Origin: Deltaproteobacteria bacterium
GTDB lineage: Bacteria > Desulfobacterota > Dissulfuribacteria > Dissulfuribacterales > QOAL01
Length of the DNA: 64,000 bases
Direction of reading: 5' to 3'
Assembly: GCA_026995935.1 (NCBI GenBank)
Contig: JALWNK010000073.1
Span: 17,726-81,725, forward strand
The notes under the pieces were generated by a model that did no database searches, was not told the origin of the DNA, and worked only from the letters and a program-made list of their open reading frames with translations. This document shows positions 35,456-43,880 of this stretch, in pieces. Positions within the stretch are counted from its first letter, which is position 1. Each line of letters starts with the position of its first letter. The position numbers were made by a program, and so were the translations under genes.

Positions 35456-36544
35456 TTAAAGCATGAAATCGTAGTATGCCTTTTCCGTAAGCCTGTTCCA
35501 GGCAGAAAGCTGTTTCTTGAAACCTTGAAAATCGTCGTTGACCTTTTTGGACATTGCATCCTTTTTGGCAATTTCTGCTATGGTCTCCTCGGAAAGCCTT
35601 CTGAGCCCCTCAAGCACATTATCTGGGAACCTCAGTATCTTGATTTTCTTGTTCTTCTGAAGGTCCTTTAAGGCCATGGCATTTTTGGTTTCAAACTCTG
35701 AAAGCATCTGGACATTGAGCTCCGCTGCAGCAGTATCCACGGCAGCCTTTATTTCCTTGGGCAGTTCATCGTATGCCTTCTTGTTTATGATGAGTTCCAG
35801 GGTGCTTCCTGGCTCGTGCCAGCCAGGCCCATAGTAATACTTAGCAACCTTGTAAAATCCCATCCTTATGTCGTGAAAGGGGCCTATCCATTCCGTTGCG
35901 TCTATCACACCCCTTTCAAGGGAGGTGTAAATCTCCCCGGCTGGAAGAAGGGTAACAGCTCCTCCTGCCTTGCTGATGACCTTTCCGCCGATACCCGGTA
36001 TCCTCATCTTAAGGCCCTTGAAATCCGACATCTTCTCTATCTTTTTGTTGAACCAGCCTCCCATCTGGACCCCAGTGTTTCCTGCAGGCCTTGGCACCAG
36101 ATTAAAATTGGAATACACCTCCTCCCAAAGCTTGAGCCCGTTTCCAAAATAGAACCAGGCATTCATTCCCTGGGCGTCAAGGCCAAAGGGTATTGATGTA
36201 AACCACTGGGCAGCGTTGCATTTTCCAGCCCAGTAGTAGGCAGCACTGTGGCCACACTGGACAGAGCCTGAAGAGACGGCATCGAATACCCCTAGGGCAG
36301 GCACAAGCTCACCTCCGGCATAGACCTGGATGGTGAGTCTGCCACCTGTGAGCTCCCCTACCCTTTTTGCAAATCTCTCCACTCCAGTCTGGAGTATGGG
36401 AAAGGCGGGAGGCCACGAGGTGACCATGCGCCAGCGAAATTTCTTTTCTCCAGCATAGGCCCTGGTGGTGGAACCGGCTGATTTTGCGGCTATCAAGGCA
36501 CCTGCTGCCACGGCCCCCTTTTTTATAAGACTCCTGCGATCCAT
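35456..36544 (-). CDS. TRAP substrate-binding protein, TakP-like
   Basis: A 362-residue periplasmic TRAP receptor with a twin-arginine-style leader (MDRRSLIKKGAVAAGALIAA) and probable cleavage after AYA. It closely follows the TakP pattern: GHSAAYYWAGK, FTSIPFGLDAQGMNAWFYFG, GVQMGGWF, LERGVIDATEWIGPFHD and GPGWHEPGS. TakP of Rhodobacter binds 2-oxoacids such as pyruvate with sodium, so a 2-oxo- or hydroxy-acid ligand is likely (inference). It faces dctQM rather than preceding them. An AAAGGAGG site gives the start. Confidence 0.88.
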   Translation of the reverse strand: MDRRSLIKKGAVAAGALIAAKSAGSTTRAYAGEKKFRWRMVTSWPPAFPILQTGVERFAKRVGELTGGRLTIQVYAGGELVPALGVFDAVSSGSVQCGHSAAYYWAGKCNAAQWFTSIPFGLDAQGMNAWFYFGNGLKLWEEVYSNFNLVPRPAGNTGVQMGGWFNKKIEKMSDFKGLKMRIPGIGGKVISKAGGAVTLLPAGEIYTSLERGVIDATEWIGPFHDIRMGFYKVAKYYYGPGWHEPGSTLELIINKKAYDELPKEIKAAVDTAAAELNVQMLSEFETKNAMALKDLQKNKKIKILRFPDNVLEGLRRLSEETIAEIAKKDAMSKKVNDDFQGFKKQLSAWNRLTEKAYYDFML

Positions 36545-36702
36545 TTGAACCTCCTTTTGTTTTTTTTGTTTATGACTTTATATGTCCAAATCGTATTTAA
36601 GGCAACAGAGGGAGAAAACATCTCTTTTTAAACTTTAAGTTGCAGGTGCCACGGATTTCACTTAGATTTTTATGAAAATTTGAACCCGGAGACATAGAGG
36701 TA
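36545..36702. other. Divergent gap between binding protein and SH3 gene
   Basis: 158 bases holding the upstream regions of two divergent genes. The ribosome-binding sites AAAGGAGG (minus strand) and GAGGT (plus strand) are visible; I could not assign promoters with confidence. Confidence 0.4.
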
Positions 36703-37377
36703 ATGGAAAAAAGCACATCCTTTCTTTCAATAGCTGGTCTGGTCCTTTTTGCCTTTTTGTTTACCCCTGTTATCACCTTTGCCACCACCTACTATGTGGC
36801 CCCGTCAAGTGAGGTACCTCTTCGCACGGGCACAAACAATACAAAGAAAATAGTGGCCGTATTAAAGGATGGGACCCAGGTTGAACTTTTACAGGAGGAA
36901 GGTGTTTGGGCCTATGTAAGGACCCAGGGTGGAAGAGAGGGATGGATACTAAAGAGATATCTCACCCAGCAGCCACCTCCGCTAATGCTGCTTGAAAGAC
37001 TGAAGATAAAAAACAAGAAGCTTGTTGAAAAATATAAAAATATTAAGGCACAACTGGATGACCTTTCAAAGACAGGTTCCAGGTGCAGCCAGAAGCTTGC
37101 AGCCTGTGTGGTTGAAAACCAGAGACTTACAAGCGACTTTGAACAACTTAAAAGAGATGCGTCGAATGTCCTCCAGACAAAGACACTTCTGGCAGAGACC
37201 CAGAAGAAGCTACAGGCGGCCAACGCAGAAAGGATCAAGCTCAAGCAACGCCTGGGTTCTCTCGAGGCCAACACAAACATAAAGTGGTTTCTTGCAGGAA
37301 GTGGTGTGCTTTTGTTGGGCTGGATTATAGGAATTTTTACAACAAAGAGAAGGAAAAGAAGGCCAAGTCTGCTTTGA
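36703..37377 (+). CDS. SH3-domain, coiled-coil membrane protein
   Basis: A 224-residue protein with a signal peptide or N-terminal anchor (1-28) and a bacterial SH3 domain (about 30-90: VPLRTGTNNTKKIVAVLKDG and EGWILKRYL). A coiled coil of about 95-195 and a C-terminal membrane helix (WFLAGSGVLLLGWIIGIFTT) with a basic tail follow. This is the layout of the TIGR04211 SH3 family. It probably sits in the periplasm tethered to the inner membrane, perhaps contacting peptidoglycan. yacG follows 10 bases later. Confidence 0.85.
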   Translation: MEKSTSFLSIAGLVLFAFLFTPVITFATTYYVAPSSEVPLRTGTNNTKKIVAVLKDGTQVELLQEEGVWAYVRTQGGREGWILKRYLTQQPPPLMLLERLKIKNKKLVEKYKNIKAQLDDLSKTGSRCSQKLAACVVENQRLTSDFEQLKRDASNVLQTKTLLAETQKKLQAANAERIKLKQRLGSLEANTNIKWFLAGSGVLLLGWIIGIFTTKRRKRRPSLL

Positions 37378-37387
37378 TCAGGATAAA

Positions 37388-37597
37388 ATGATGAATAAAG
37401 ATAACAAGACTGTAAGGGCGTGCCCACGGTGTGGAAAGGACATGGATTTTTCAATGAATTCCTACAGGCCCTTTTGCAGTAAAAGATGCAAGATGGCCGA
37501 TCTTGGTTCATGGCTTAAGGAAGAGTATTATATCGCTTCCTCCATATTTGACATAGAACTGGAACAGAGGTCAAAACAACAAGGGGCAGGAAACTGA
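37388..37597 (+). CDS. yacG: YacG zinc-finger DNA gyrase inhibitor
   Basis: A 69-residue zinc protein with CPRCGK and FCSKRCKMADLGSWL, the four-cysteine YacG signature. YacG binds the GyrB C-terminal region and blocks DNA binding in E. coli. ATG codons at 37388 and 37391 are both possible; AGGA spacing favours the second. It lies 3 bases before the flavoprotein gene. Confidence 0.9.
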   Translation: MMNKDNKTVRACPRCGKDMDFSMNSYRPFCSKRCKMADLGSWLKEEYYIASSIFDIELEQRSKQQGAGN

Positions 37598-37600
37598 CAA

Positions 37601-38521
37601 ATGGTTAATGAATATGATGTAATAATTTTTGGCTGCGGACCTGCAGGGCTTCAGGCCGCCATACATGCAGCCAGGAAAAGGTGCAGTGTGCTGGTTCTTG
37701 GAAGACCTGAGAAGAGCAGTCTCTACAAGGCCCACATAGAAAACTTCTGCTGTGTAGAGGGTGTAAAGACGGGAAAGGAGCTCATTGAAACCGGAATAAG
37801 GCAGGCGAGCGGCTTTGGCGTGGAGTTCTTGGAAGAAGACGCAGTAAAGACAGCCATCAGGGAAGATGGAGGCTTTACAGTGGAGACAGAGTCCAAGCAC
37901 CTTTCCTGCCTTGCCCTCATAATGGCCACAGGAGTTAGCAGAAAGGGCCTTGGTCTTAAGGGTGAAAAGGGGCTCGTGGGAAGGGGAGTGAGCTACTGCG
38001 TTGACTGTGATGCCAATTTCTACAAGGATGCAACCGTTGCTGTATTTGGAAACGGCAGCGCAGCCGTTCATGGTGCCCTTACCCTGAAAGATATAGCCTC
38101 CAAGGTGTTTCTCATAACCACGGGGCTTGATATCAGTCCCCAGCTCAAGGAAGGTCTTGAAAAAAGCAGTGTACAGGTATTTGAGCCAAGAAAGATCAAG
38201 GAACTAATTGCAGATGGGAGTCTAAAGGCCATAGTCCTTGATGATGGCACAAGGCTTGACGTTGACGGCCTTTTCATAGAGCTTGGCGCAAAAGGGGCAA
38301 TGGAGCTTGCTGCCTTTTTGGGGGTGGAGCTTGACCCTGAACGATTCACCCATATCGTTACTGACAAAAACCAGGCTACCAACGTGCCTGGAATCTTTGC
38401 AGCCGGTGACATCTGTGGCCTACCCTACCAGATGGCAAAGGCCGTTGGTGAGGGCTGCATTGCCGGAATATCTGCAGGTTCATACTGCCAGAAGCTCAAA
38501 AGGGAGGCATCAAAGGGATGA
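37601..38521 (+). CDS. Thioredoxin-reductase-like flavoprotein lacking NADPH motifs
   Basis: A 306-residue TrxB-fold flavoprotein with FAD motif GCGPAGLQAA (11-20), redox pair Cys133-Val-Asp-Cys136 and C-terminal FAD motif GIFAAGDICG. The second nucleotide motif is FGNGSAAVHGA rather than GGGDSA, and the HRRxxxR segment is replaced by LITTGLDISPQ. NADPH use is therefore doubtful. This pattern recalls ferredoxin- or otherwise non-NADPH-linked thioredoxin reductases of anaerobes (inference). It overlaps the metallo-hydrolase gene by 4 bases. Confidence 0.82.
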   Translation: MVNEYDVIIFGCGPAGLQAAIHAARKRCSVLVLGRPEKSSLYKAHIENFCCVEGVKTGKELIETGIRQASGFGVEFLEEDAVKTAIREDGGFTVETESKHLSCLALIMATGVSRKGLGLKGEKGLVGRGVSYCVDCDANFYKDATVAVFGNGSAAVHGALTLKDIASKVFLITTGLDISPQLKEGLEKSSVQVFEPRKIKELIADGSLKAIVLDDGTRLDVDGLFIELGAKGAMELAAFLGVELDPERFTHIVTDKNQATNVPGIFAAGDICGLPYQMAKAVGEGCIAGISAGSYCQKLKREASKG

Positions 38522-39159
38522 TCCTCAGGGAATTTACAGTGGGCCCGCTTCAGGTGAGGGCATACATACTTGCATGTGAAGATACCTTAAAGGCAATAAT
38601 AATTGACCCGGCAGGAAGTGAAAAACAACTTGCAGACAACATAAAGTCCCTTGGCCTTGATCTCATCGCCATTGTCAACACCCACGGCCATCCAGATCAT
38701 ACCTGCGGCAACAAGAGAATGAAGGAGCTAACTGGAGCACCTGTCCTCATGCATAGGGCAGACGATGAGCTTTTCAGAGACCCGGGGGTGGTTGCCATGT
38801 TTCGTGCCTGGGGATTTGAGCCTGCCCCTCCTACAGACGGCTACCTCGAGGATGGACAGGTCCTCAATGTTGGCAATCTCTCCTTTGAAATTATGCACAC
38901 CCCTGGCCACTCCCCCGGATCTGTGTGCATCTACGGTCAGGGCGTAATAGTTACAGGGGATACCCTTTTTATTGACGCCATAGGCAGAACCGATCTTCCA
39001 GGCGGAGACTACAACGTCTTGATGAATTCCCTCAGGACCAGGATATTGCCGCTTCCAGATGATACCCTTGTGCTTCCTGGCCATGACTACGGTCCAAAAC
39101 CGACAGACACCCTTGGAGGACAAAAAAAGACCAATCCGTATCTCAGCCAGCTCGCCTGA
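38518..39159 (+). CDS. MBL-fold metallo-hydrolase (glyoxalase II-like)
   Basis: A 213-residue metallo-beta-lactamase-fold hydrolase. The zinc motif THGHPDH gives His56, His58, Asp60 and His61. Further ligands are in HTPGHSPGS, GDTLF and PGHDYGP. Members cleave thioesters such as S-lactoylglutathione or related thiols. Coupling to a thiol-redox flavoprotein (ATGA overlap) hints at a low-molecular-weight-thiol substrate, which is inference. Its last 77 bases overlap the chosen hrpA start. Confidence 0.88.
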   Translation: MILREFTVGPLQVRAYILACEDTLKAIIIDPAGSEKQLADNIKSLGLDLIAIVNTHGHPDHTCGNKRMKELTGAPVLMHRADDELFRDPGVVAMFRAWGFEPAPPTDGYLEDGQVLNVGNLSFEIMHTPGHSPGSVCIYGQGVIVTGDTLFIDAIGRTDLPGGDYNVLMNSLRTRILPLPDDTLVLPGHDYGPKPTDTLGGQKKTNPYLSQLA

Positions 39160-42100
39160 TATTCCTTCAGACCTAGCCAGAAGTGTCACCTGTCAACAGG
39201 GTCTTCCCATCTGTGACGTATGGGACGAGCTTGTAAGGGCCGTTAGGGAGAATCAGGTAATACTGGTTTCTGGAGAAACAGGCTCAGGGAAGACCACGCA
39301 GCTTCCAAAGATATGCCTTGTTGCAGGAAGGGGAAGAGGCGGCTTGATAGGCTGCTGTCAGCCTAGACGTATTGCAGCCATAAGTGTTGCTAAAAGGGTT
39401 CAACAGGAGCTAGGGCCACCCCTTAAGGATGTGGTGGGTTTTCAGATCCGCTTTACCCACAGGTTGAGCAGCAAAACCCGCATAAAATTCATGACAGACG
39501 GTATCTTACTGGCAGAGGTGCAAAGGGATCCATTTCTTTACGCCTATGACACCATAATTCTGGACGAGGCCCATGAGAGAAGCATAAACATAGACCTGAT
39601 ATCCGGAGTGTTAAAGGGCCTTTTAAAAAAACGCAAGGACCTAAAGGCTATCATCACCTCTGCCACCATGGAGGTGGAGAAGTTCCTGAAGTTCTTTGAC
39701 GACCCTCCCCTTATAAAGGTTCCGGGTAGGAGCTTTCCTGTAGAGATACTCCATGAAAATGAGAATTGGTACGAAGATTCTAAGGAGACTGTACTTGAGG
39801 AGAAGGTGTTAACCTGCTGCCAAATGATAAGAAGGACAGACCCCTATGGGGATATCCTGGTCTTTCTACCCACTGAAAAACACATCTTCAATTCAATAAA
39901 ACTGCTTAAACGCAGGCTCAGGGATGACTGCGAGCTTTTACCTCTTTTTGGAAGGCTTCCTGCTTCCAGGCAGGCCCAGATATTCAGACCCTCAAAAAAA
40001 CAAAAGATAATCCTTTCAACAAACATAGCAGAGACCTCTATTACCGTGCCTGGAATCCGCTACGTCATAGACTCGGGGCTTTCCAGGATAAGCCGGTACA
40101 ACGTGAACACCCACCTGAAGTCCCTTCCCATTGAAAGGATATCAAAGGCAAGTGCCATGCAAAGGGCAGGAAGGGCAGGAAGGGTGCAAAAGGGACTGTG
40201 CATAAGGCTTTACAGCCAGGAAGAATTTCTCCTTATGGACGAATTTCTTCCTCCTGAAATAAAAAGGTGCAACCTCTCAGAGGTCATCCTCAAGATCCTT
40301 AACATGGGTCTTGGCCCGGCAGAGGATTTTCCATTCATGGACCCGCCAAGGCCTGCTGCCATTAAGGAGGGACTGCACACACTGCTGGAGCTTGGTGCCG
40401 TTGATAAAAAAGGGAAACTAACTCGCCTTGGTAGGAAAATGGCCCGTCTCCCATTAGATCCAAGGCTTTCAAGGATAATCTTTCAGGCAAAAAAGGAGGG
40501 ATGCGTCAATGAAATCCTGCCAATAGTCTCTGCCCTTTCCATCCAGGACATATGGGTTGCGCATGAAAACGGGGAAAGTCAGAGCCTTCACAGGAAAAAA
40601 AGTCTCATGGACGAATCATCTGATTTCTTCACAATACTAAAGGTCTGGGCGCGGCTTAAGGAGATGAAGGAAGAGGGTGCAAGCAGGGGCAGGATAAGAA
40701 AATTTTGCCAGAAACACCTTCTTTCATCTCAAAGGATAATGGAATGGGAGGACATCTACAACCAGATTGTCTCCATATGCAGAGAACTAAAAATAATAAA
40801 AAAACGCAATGTTAACGGAAAAATATCATCTAGTGACTTAAAAAATAATCCCGCCCTAAGGGAGCTTGTACACAGAAGCGTGCTTGCCGGGTTTTTGGGT
40901 CATGCAGCACAGAAAAAGGCAATTGGCCCAGGTTACCTTGGTGCCAAGGGGAAGGAGCTTTTTATCTTTCCAGCTTCCAGCCTTTTCAAAAAGGGCCCGC
41001 AGTGGATCGTGTCAGCTGAGCAGGTACGCACTTCAAGGTCATTTGCACGAACGGTTGCCCCAATAAGGCCAGAATGGATAGAAGAGTTTGCACCACATCT
41101 TTGCAAATATCACTTTTTTGAACCCAGATGGGACAACAAAAGGGGGGAGGCAATCGTCAAGGAGAGGGTAAATTTCTACGGGATGACAATAATTCCTGCA
41201 AGAAGACGCTCTTTGAAATCTGTTGACAGGGACCTTGCAAGGAAAATCCTCATTCAAGAGGGTCTTTCCACCTGCGAGCTCAAGTTCGACTACCCCTTTA
41301 AAAGGCACAACCGTGCCATTTTGGAAGAACTTGAGGAGATGGAACAAAAAAGAAGATCCCGCAATGCATATCTTGAGATGGAGGTGCTGTTTGATTTTTT
41401 CGAAAAGGCACTTTCCAAGGTCGAAAAACGCTTAGGGAGAAAGATATGCGATGAACATGGCTTGAGGGCTGCACTAAGAAGGGACAGGTCTCTGGACAGG
41501 ATTCTAAGGCTTGATCGGGATATTTTGTTAAGACAGGCGGCATCTAGCAACATGGAAAGACTCTATCCAGGTTCTCTCCATGTGGATGGCCAAAGGCTTC
41601 CCTTAACCTACCGTTTTGATCCGGGTAATAAAGACGATGGAATAGTGGTTCAAATTCCCCTGGTGCTTCTGCCCTTTCTAGAAAAAGATCGGTTTGACTG
41701 GCTTGTACCAGGGTTTCTCCAGGAAAAAATAGCCCTTTATCTAAAAAATCTGCCAAAGAAATTGAGGAAGAGGCTGGAACCCCTTGATGAAAAAGCGGCC
41801 CTCATCATGGAGTGTCTTGATTTTGGAAAAGGCAGCCTCAAGAGGCAGTTTCTATCAATTATCAGGGAAAAATTCGAGATGGAACTTGATACAAAAGATC
41901 TTCTGGAAGACTCCCTACTTCCCTCGCATCTGTCCATGACCTTTGAAATTGTGGACAGGAAGGGAAATACAATAAAAAAGAGCAAGGACCTCTTAAGACT
42001 CAAAAAGGGCCTTTATACCCTTAGTAAAAAGGAGCTTGATTCCTGGATAAATTTTAGGACGGTAGCACAAAAGATAGAAGGAAGAATCACTCCAAGTGAC

Positions 42101-43003
42101 CTTTCAAGGCTTCCTGGCAAGATAGAAATAGGAGCATGGGGAGGTACTACTGTTTTCGGCTTCCCGGGAATAACCATAAGGGATAACAGTGGTTTTCTGG
42201 CTATATTTCTTTCAAGGAGTCAGGCGCATTCTGAATCGCAAAAGGGACTTGGTTTTCTCATGGAGAGCCAGCTTAAAAAGGAGATACGCCACCTTAAGAA
42301 CATGCTTCACCAGGCGATTTCCGAGGCCTTTTCTTCCCTGATTAAACAATATCCCTTCGATTCAAAAAAAATTGGGAAAGAGGTGATCCAGATAAAGGAG
42401 CTGGCATTTTCTTTTCAAAAGGAGAGGCATTTTCCCCATTGGGCCGCAATTCCTGATTATGAGGAGTTTCAGGAAGCGGTTTTACAGGCCAAAAAAGGGC
42501 TCCTTTCTGGATTTCACGCCTGGCTTGCCCTTTTTGAGCCGGTACTTTTTGAATACGTAGAATTGCGGCTTGAGGAGAAAAGGATAAAAAAGGCCCGAGG
42601 CAAGATGAATATAATGGCCTCGCTGCTCGAATCTGTATCCGATATGAGGATGGTAGTTATTCAGCAGTGCCTTTCAAACCGCAGTCATGAACAGCTTTTA
42701 AAGAGTGCATCAAGGTATCTCAAGGCCCTGAGACTTCGTATTGTAAGGGCGGAAAATGCGCCAAACAAAGATGCCCAAAAGCTTGAGCGGTTTAAGCCAA
42801 CTTGGGAAACATACCTCAAGATTCTTCAGGGCATGGAATCATTTGCCACTTCACCTTCAAACATCCAGAAGGCCTACCAGGAACTACAGATACAGGTTTT
42901 TGAGTTCATGGTATCGGTGTTTGCTCCTGAGCTTTCCATAAGAAACAGGTTTTCCCTAAAGAAACTGTCTACTCTTTTGACCATTTGTCAAAAAGGCCTT
43001 TAA
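39083..43003 (+). CDS. hrpA: ATP-dependent RNA helicase HrpA
   Basis: A DEAH-box helicase of about 1306 residues, close to E. coli HrpA in length. Visible motifs are SGETGSGKTTQLPK (I), the DEAHERS box (II), SATME (III) and QRAGRAGRVQKG (VI). A long C-terminal DUF3418-type region follows. The start is uncertain: ATG 39059 and ATG 39083 both lie inside the upstream gene, neither has a good SD, and no alternative start codon precedes motif I downstream. E. coli HrpA rescues stalled ribosomes; the role here is inferred. Confidence 0.93.
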   Translation: MTTVQNRQTPLEDKKRPIRISASSPDIPSDLARSVTCQQGLPICDVWDELVRAVRENQVILVSGETGSGKTTQLPKICLVAGRGRGGLIGCCQPRRIAAISVAKRVQQELGPPLKDVVGFQIRFTHRLSSKTRIKFMTDGILLAEVQRDPFLYAYDTIILDEAHERSINIDLISGVLKGLLKKRKDLKAIITSATMEVEKFLKFFDDPPLIKVPGRSFPVEILHENENWYEDSKETVLEEKVLTCCQMIRRTDPYGDILVFLPTEKHIFNSIKLLKRRLRDDCELLPLFGRLPASRQAQIFRPSKKQKIILSTNIAETSITVPGIRYVIDSGLSRISRYNVNTHLKSLPIERISKASAMQRAGRAGRVQKGLCIRLYSQEEFLLMDEFLPPEIKRCNLSEVILKILNMGLGPAEDFPFMDPPRPAAIKEGLHTLLELGAVDKKGKLTRLGRKMARLPLDPRLSRIIFQAKKEGCVNEILPIVSALSIQDIWVAHENGESQSLHRKKSLMDESSDFFTILKVWARLKEMKEEGASRGRIRKFCQKHLLSSQRIMEWEDIYNQIVSICRELKIIKKRNVNGKISSSDLKNNPALRELVHRSVLAGFLGHAAQKKAIGPGYLGAKGKELFIFPASSLFKKGPQWIVSAEQVRTSRSFARTVAPIRPEWIEEFAPHLCKYHFFEPRWDNKRGEAIVKERVNFYGMTIIPARRRSLKSVDRDLARKILIQEGLSTCELKFDYPFKRHNRAILEELEEMEQKRRSRNAYLEMEVLFDFFEKALSKVEKRLGRKICDEHGLRAALRRDRSLDRILRLDRDILLRQAASSNMERLYPGSLHVDGQRLPLTYRFDPGNKDDGIVVQIPLVLLPFLEKDRFDWLVPGFLQEKIALYLKNLPKKLRKRLEPLDEKAALIMECLDFGKGSLKRQFLSIIREKFEMELDTKDLLEDSLLPSHLSMTFEIVDRKGNTIKKSKDLLRLKKGLYTLSKKELDSWINFRTVAQKIEGRITPSDLSRLPGKIEIGAWGGTTVFGFPGITIRDNSGFLAIFLSRSQAHSESQKGLGFLMESQLKKEIRHLKNMLHQAISEAFSSLIKQYPFDSKKIGKEVIQIKELAFSFQKERHFPHWAAIPDYEEFQEAVLQAKKGLLSGFHAWLALFEPVLFEYVELRLEEKRIKKARGKMNIMASLLESVSDMRMVVIQQCLSNRSHEQLLKSASRYLKALRLRIVRAENAPNKDAQKLERFKPTWETYLKILQGMESFATSPSNIQKAYQELQIQVFEFMVSVFAPELSIRNRFSLKKLSTLLTICQKGL

Positions 43004-43026
43004 AAAATCCTTAATAATTCCGATTA
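43001..43026 (+). promoter_or_regulatory. Candidate sigma-28 promoter before stator genes
   Basis: TAAA at 43001-43004, overlapping the hrpA stop, is followed after 14 bases by TCCGATTA, which matches 6 of 8 positions of GCCGATAA. It sits about 80 bases upstream of the motA-type start, a logical place for flagellar control. Confidence 0.45.
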
Positions 43027-43072
43027 AGAAAAGGAAGTATGTGCAAAGAAAATATTTTTTAAAGGAGCAAAC

Positions 43073-43105
43073 ATGCCCCTCTTTAATCACCTGGGGTTTT
43101 TTTAA
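43073..43105 (+). CDS. Ten-residue leader ORF ahead of motA/pomA
   Basis: ATG 43073 follows a strong AAAGGAG (43061-43067) with a 5-base spacer and opens a 10-codon frame, MPLFNHLGFF, ending at TAA 43103-43105. The next codon but one is the stator ATG (43109), in the same frame. The stator gene lacks a good SD of its own, so this mini-ORF may deliver ribosomes to it. A weak CCCC/GGGG stem followed by seven Ts lies within it. Confidence 0.4.
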   Translation: MPLFNHLGFF

Positions 43106-43108
43106 GCC

Positions 43109-43879
43109 ATGGATTTAGGGACAGTAGTAGGCCTGGTACTGGGCATTGTCTTGATAGTCACCGCCATCTTCCTTGGCGGCAGTATTACTGCCTTTATAGA
43201 TGTCCCCTCTGTCTTGATTGTGGTTGGTGGGGCAGTAGCGGCAACCTTCATCCGCTTCACACTGCAAGACGTCCTTGGAAGCATAAGTGTTGCCATGAAT
43301 GCCTTTTTTGCCAAGACCAAGCCCCCCCAGGAGATCATCAAGGAGCTGGTAAATCTATCTAACATTGCAAGAAAGGAGGGATTGCTGAAGCTTGAAAAAC
43401 AGCCAATAGACGACCCTTTCCTCAAAAAGGCCATCATGTACTGCGTTGACGGACACGAGGCCGATTTCATCCAGGATGTAATGGAAAAGGAGATAGAGCT
43501 TACCCTTGAAAGACACAGCCTCGGTAAAGGGATATTTGACGCCATTGGGGATGCAGCCCCTGCCTTTGGCATGATCGGGACCCTGGTTGGCCTTGTAAAC
43601 ATGCTTGGAAACATGTCAGACCCTTCAAGCATCGGACCAGCCATGGCCGTTGCCCTTCTCACAACCCTCTACGGGGCAATAATGGCAAACCTCATCGCCC
43701 TTCCCATTGCTGACAAACTCAAAAGAAGGAGCCAGGAGGAGGAGCTTAATAAGCGCCTTGTGCTGGAAGGAGTTCTCGGGCTCCAGAAGGGCCTTAACCC
43801 AAGGGTGCTTGAAGAGCTGCTAAAGACCTTCCTGCCTCCAAAGGCGCGGGGAGCAAGCGAAGAAGGCGGAGGCGAATAA
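43109..43879 (+). CDS. Flagellar stator protein MotA/PomA
   Basis: A 256-residue four-helix stator subunit. GGSITAFIDVPSVLIVVGGAVAATFIRF and the conserved PAFGMIGTLVGLVNML mark the PomA-type branch. The large cytoplasmic loop and the C-terminal MANLIALPIADKLKRRS are complete. With the next gene it forms the ion channel that drives flagellar rotation. Similarity to PomAB suggests sodium use (inference). The next gene begins 1 base after its stop. Confidence 0.92.
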   Translation: MDLGTVVGLVLGIVLIVTAIFLGGSITAFIDVPSVLIVVGGAVAATFIRFTLQDVLGSISVAMNAFFAKTKPPQEIIKELVNLSNIARKEGLLKLEKQPIDDPFLKKAIMYCVDGHEADFIQDVMEKEIELTLERHSLGKGIFDAIGDAAPAFGMIGTLVGLVNMLGNMSDPSSIGPAMAVALLTTLYGAIMANLIALPIADKLKRRSQEEELNKRLVLEGVLGLQKGLNPRVLEELLKTFLPPKARGASEEGGGE

Positions 43880-43880
43880 C

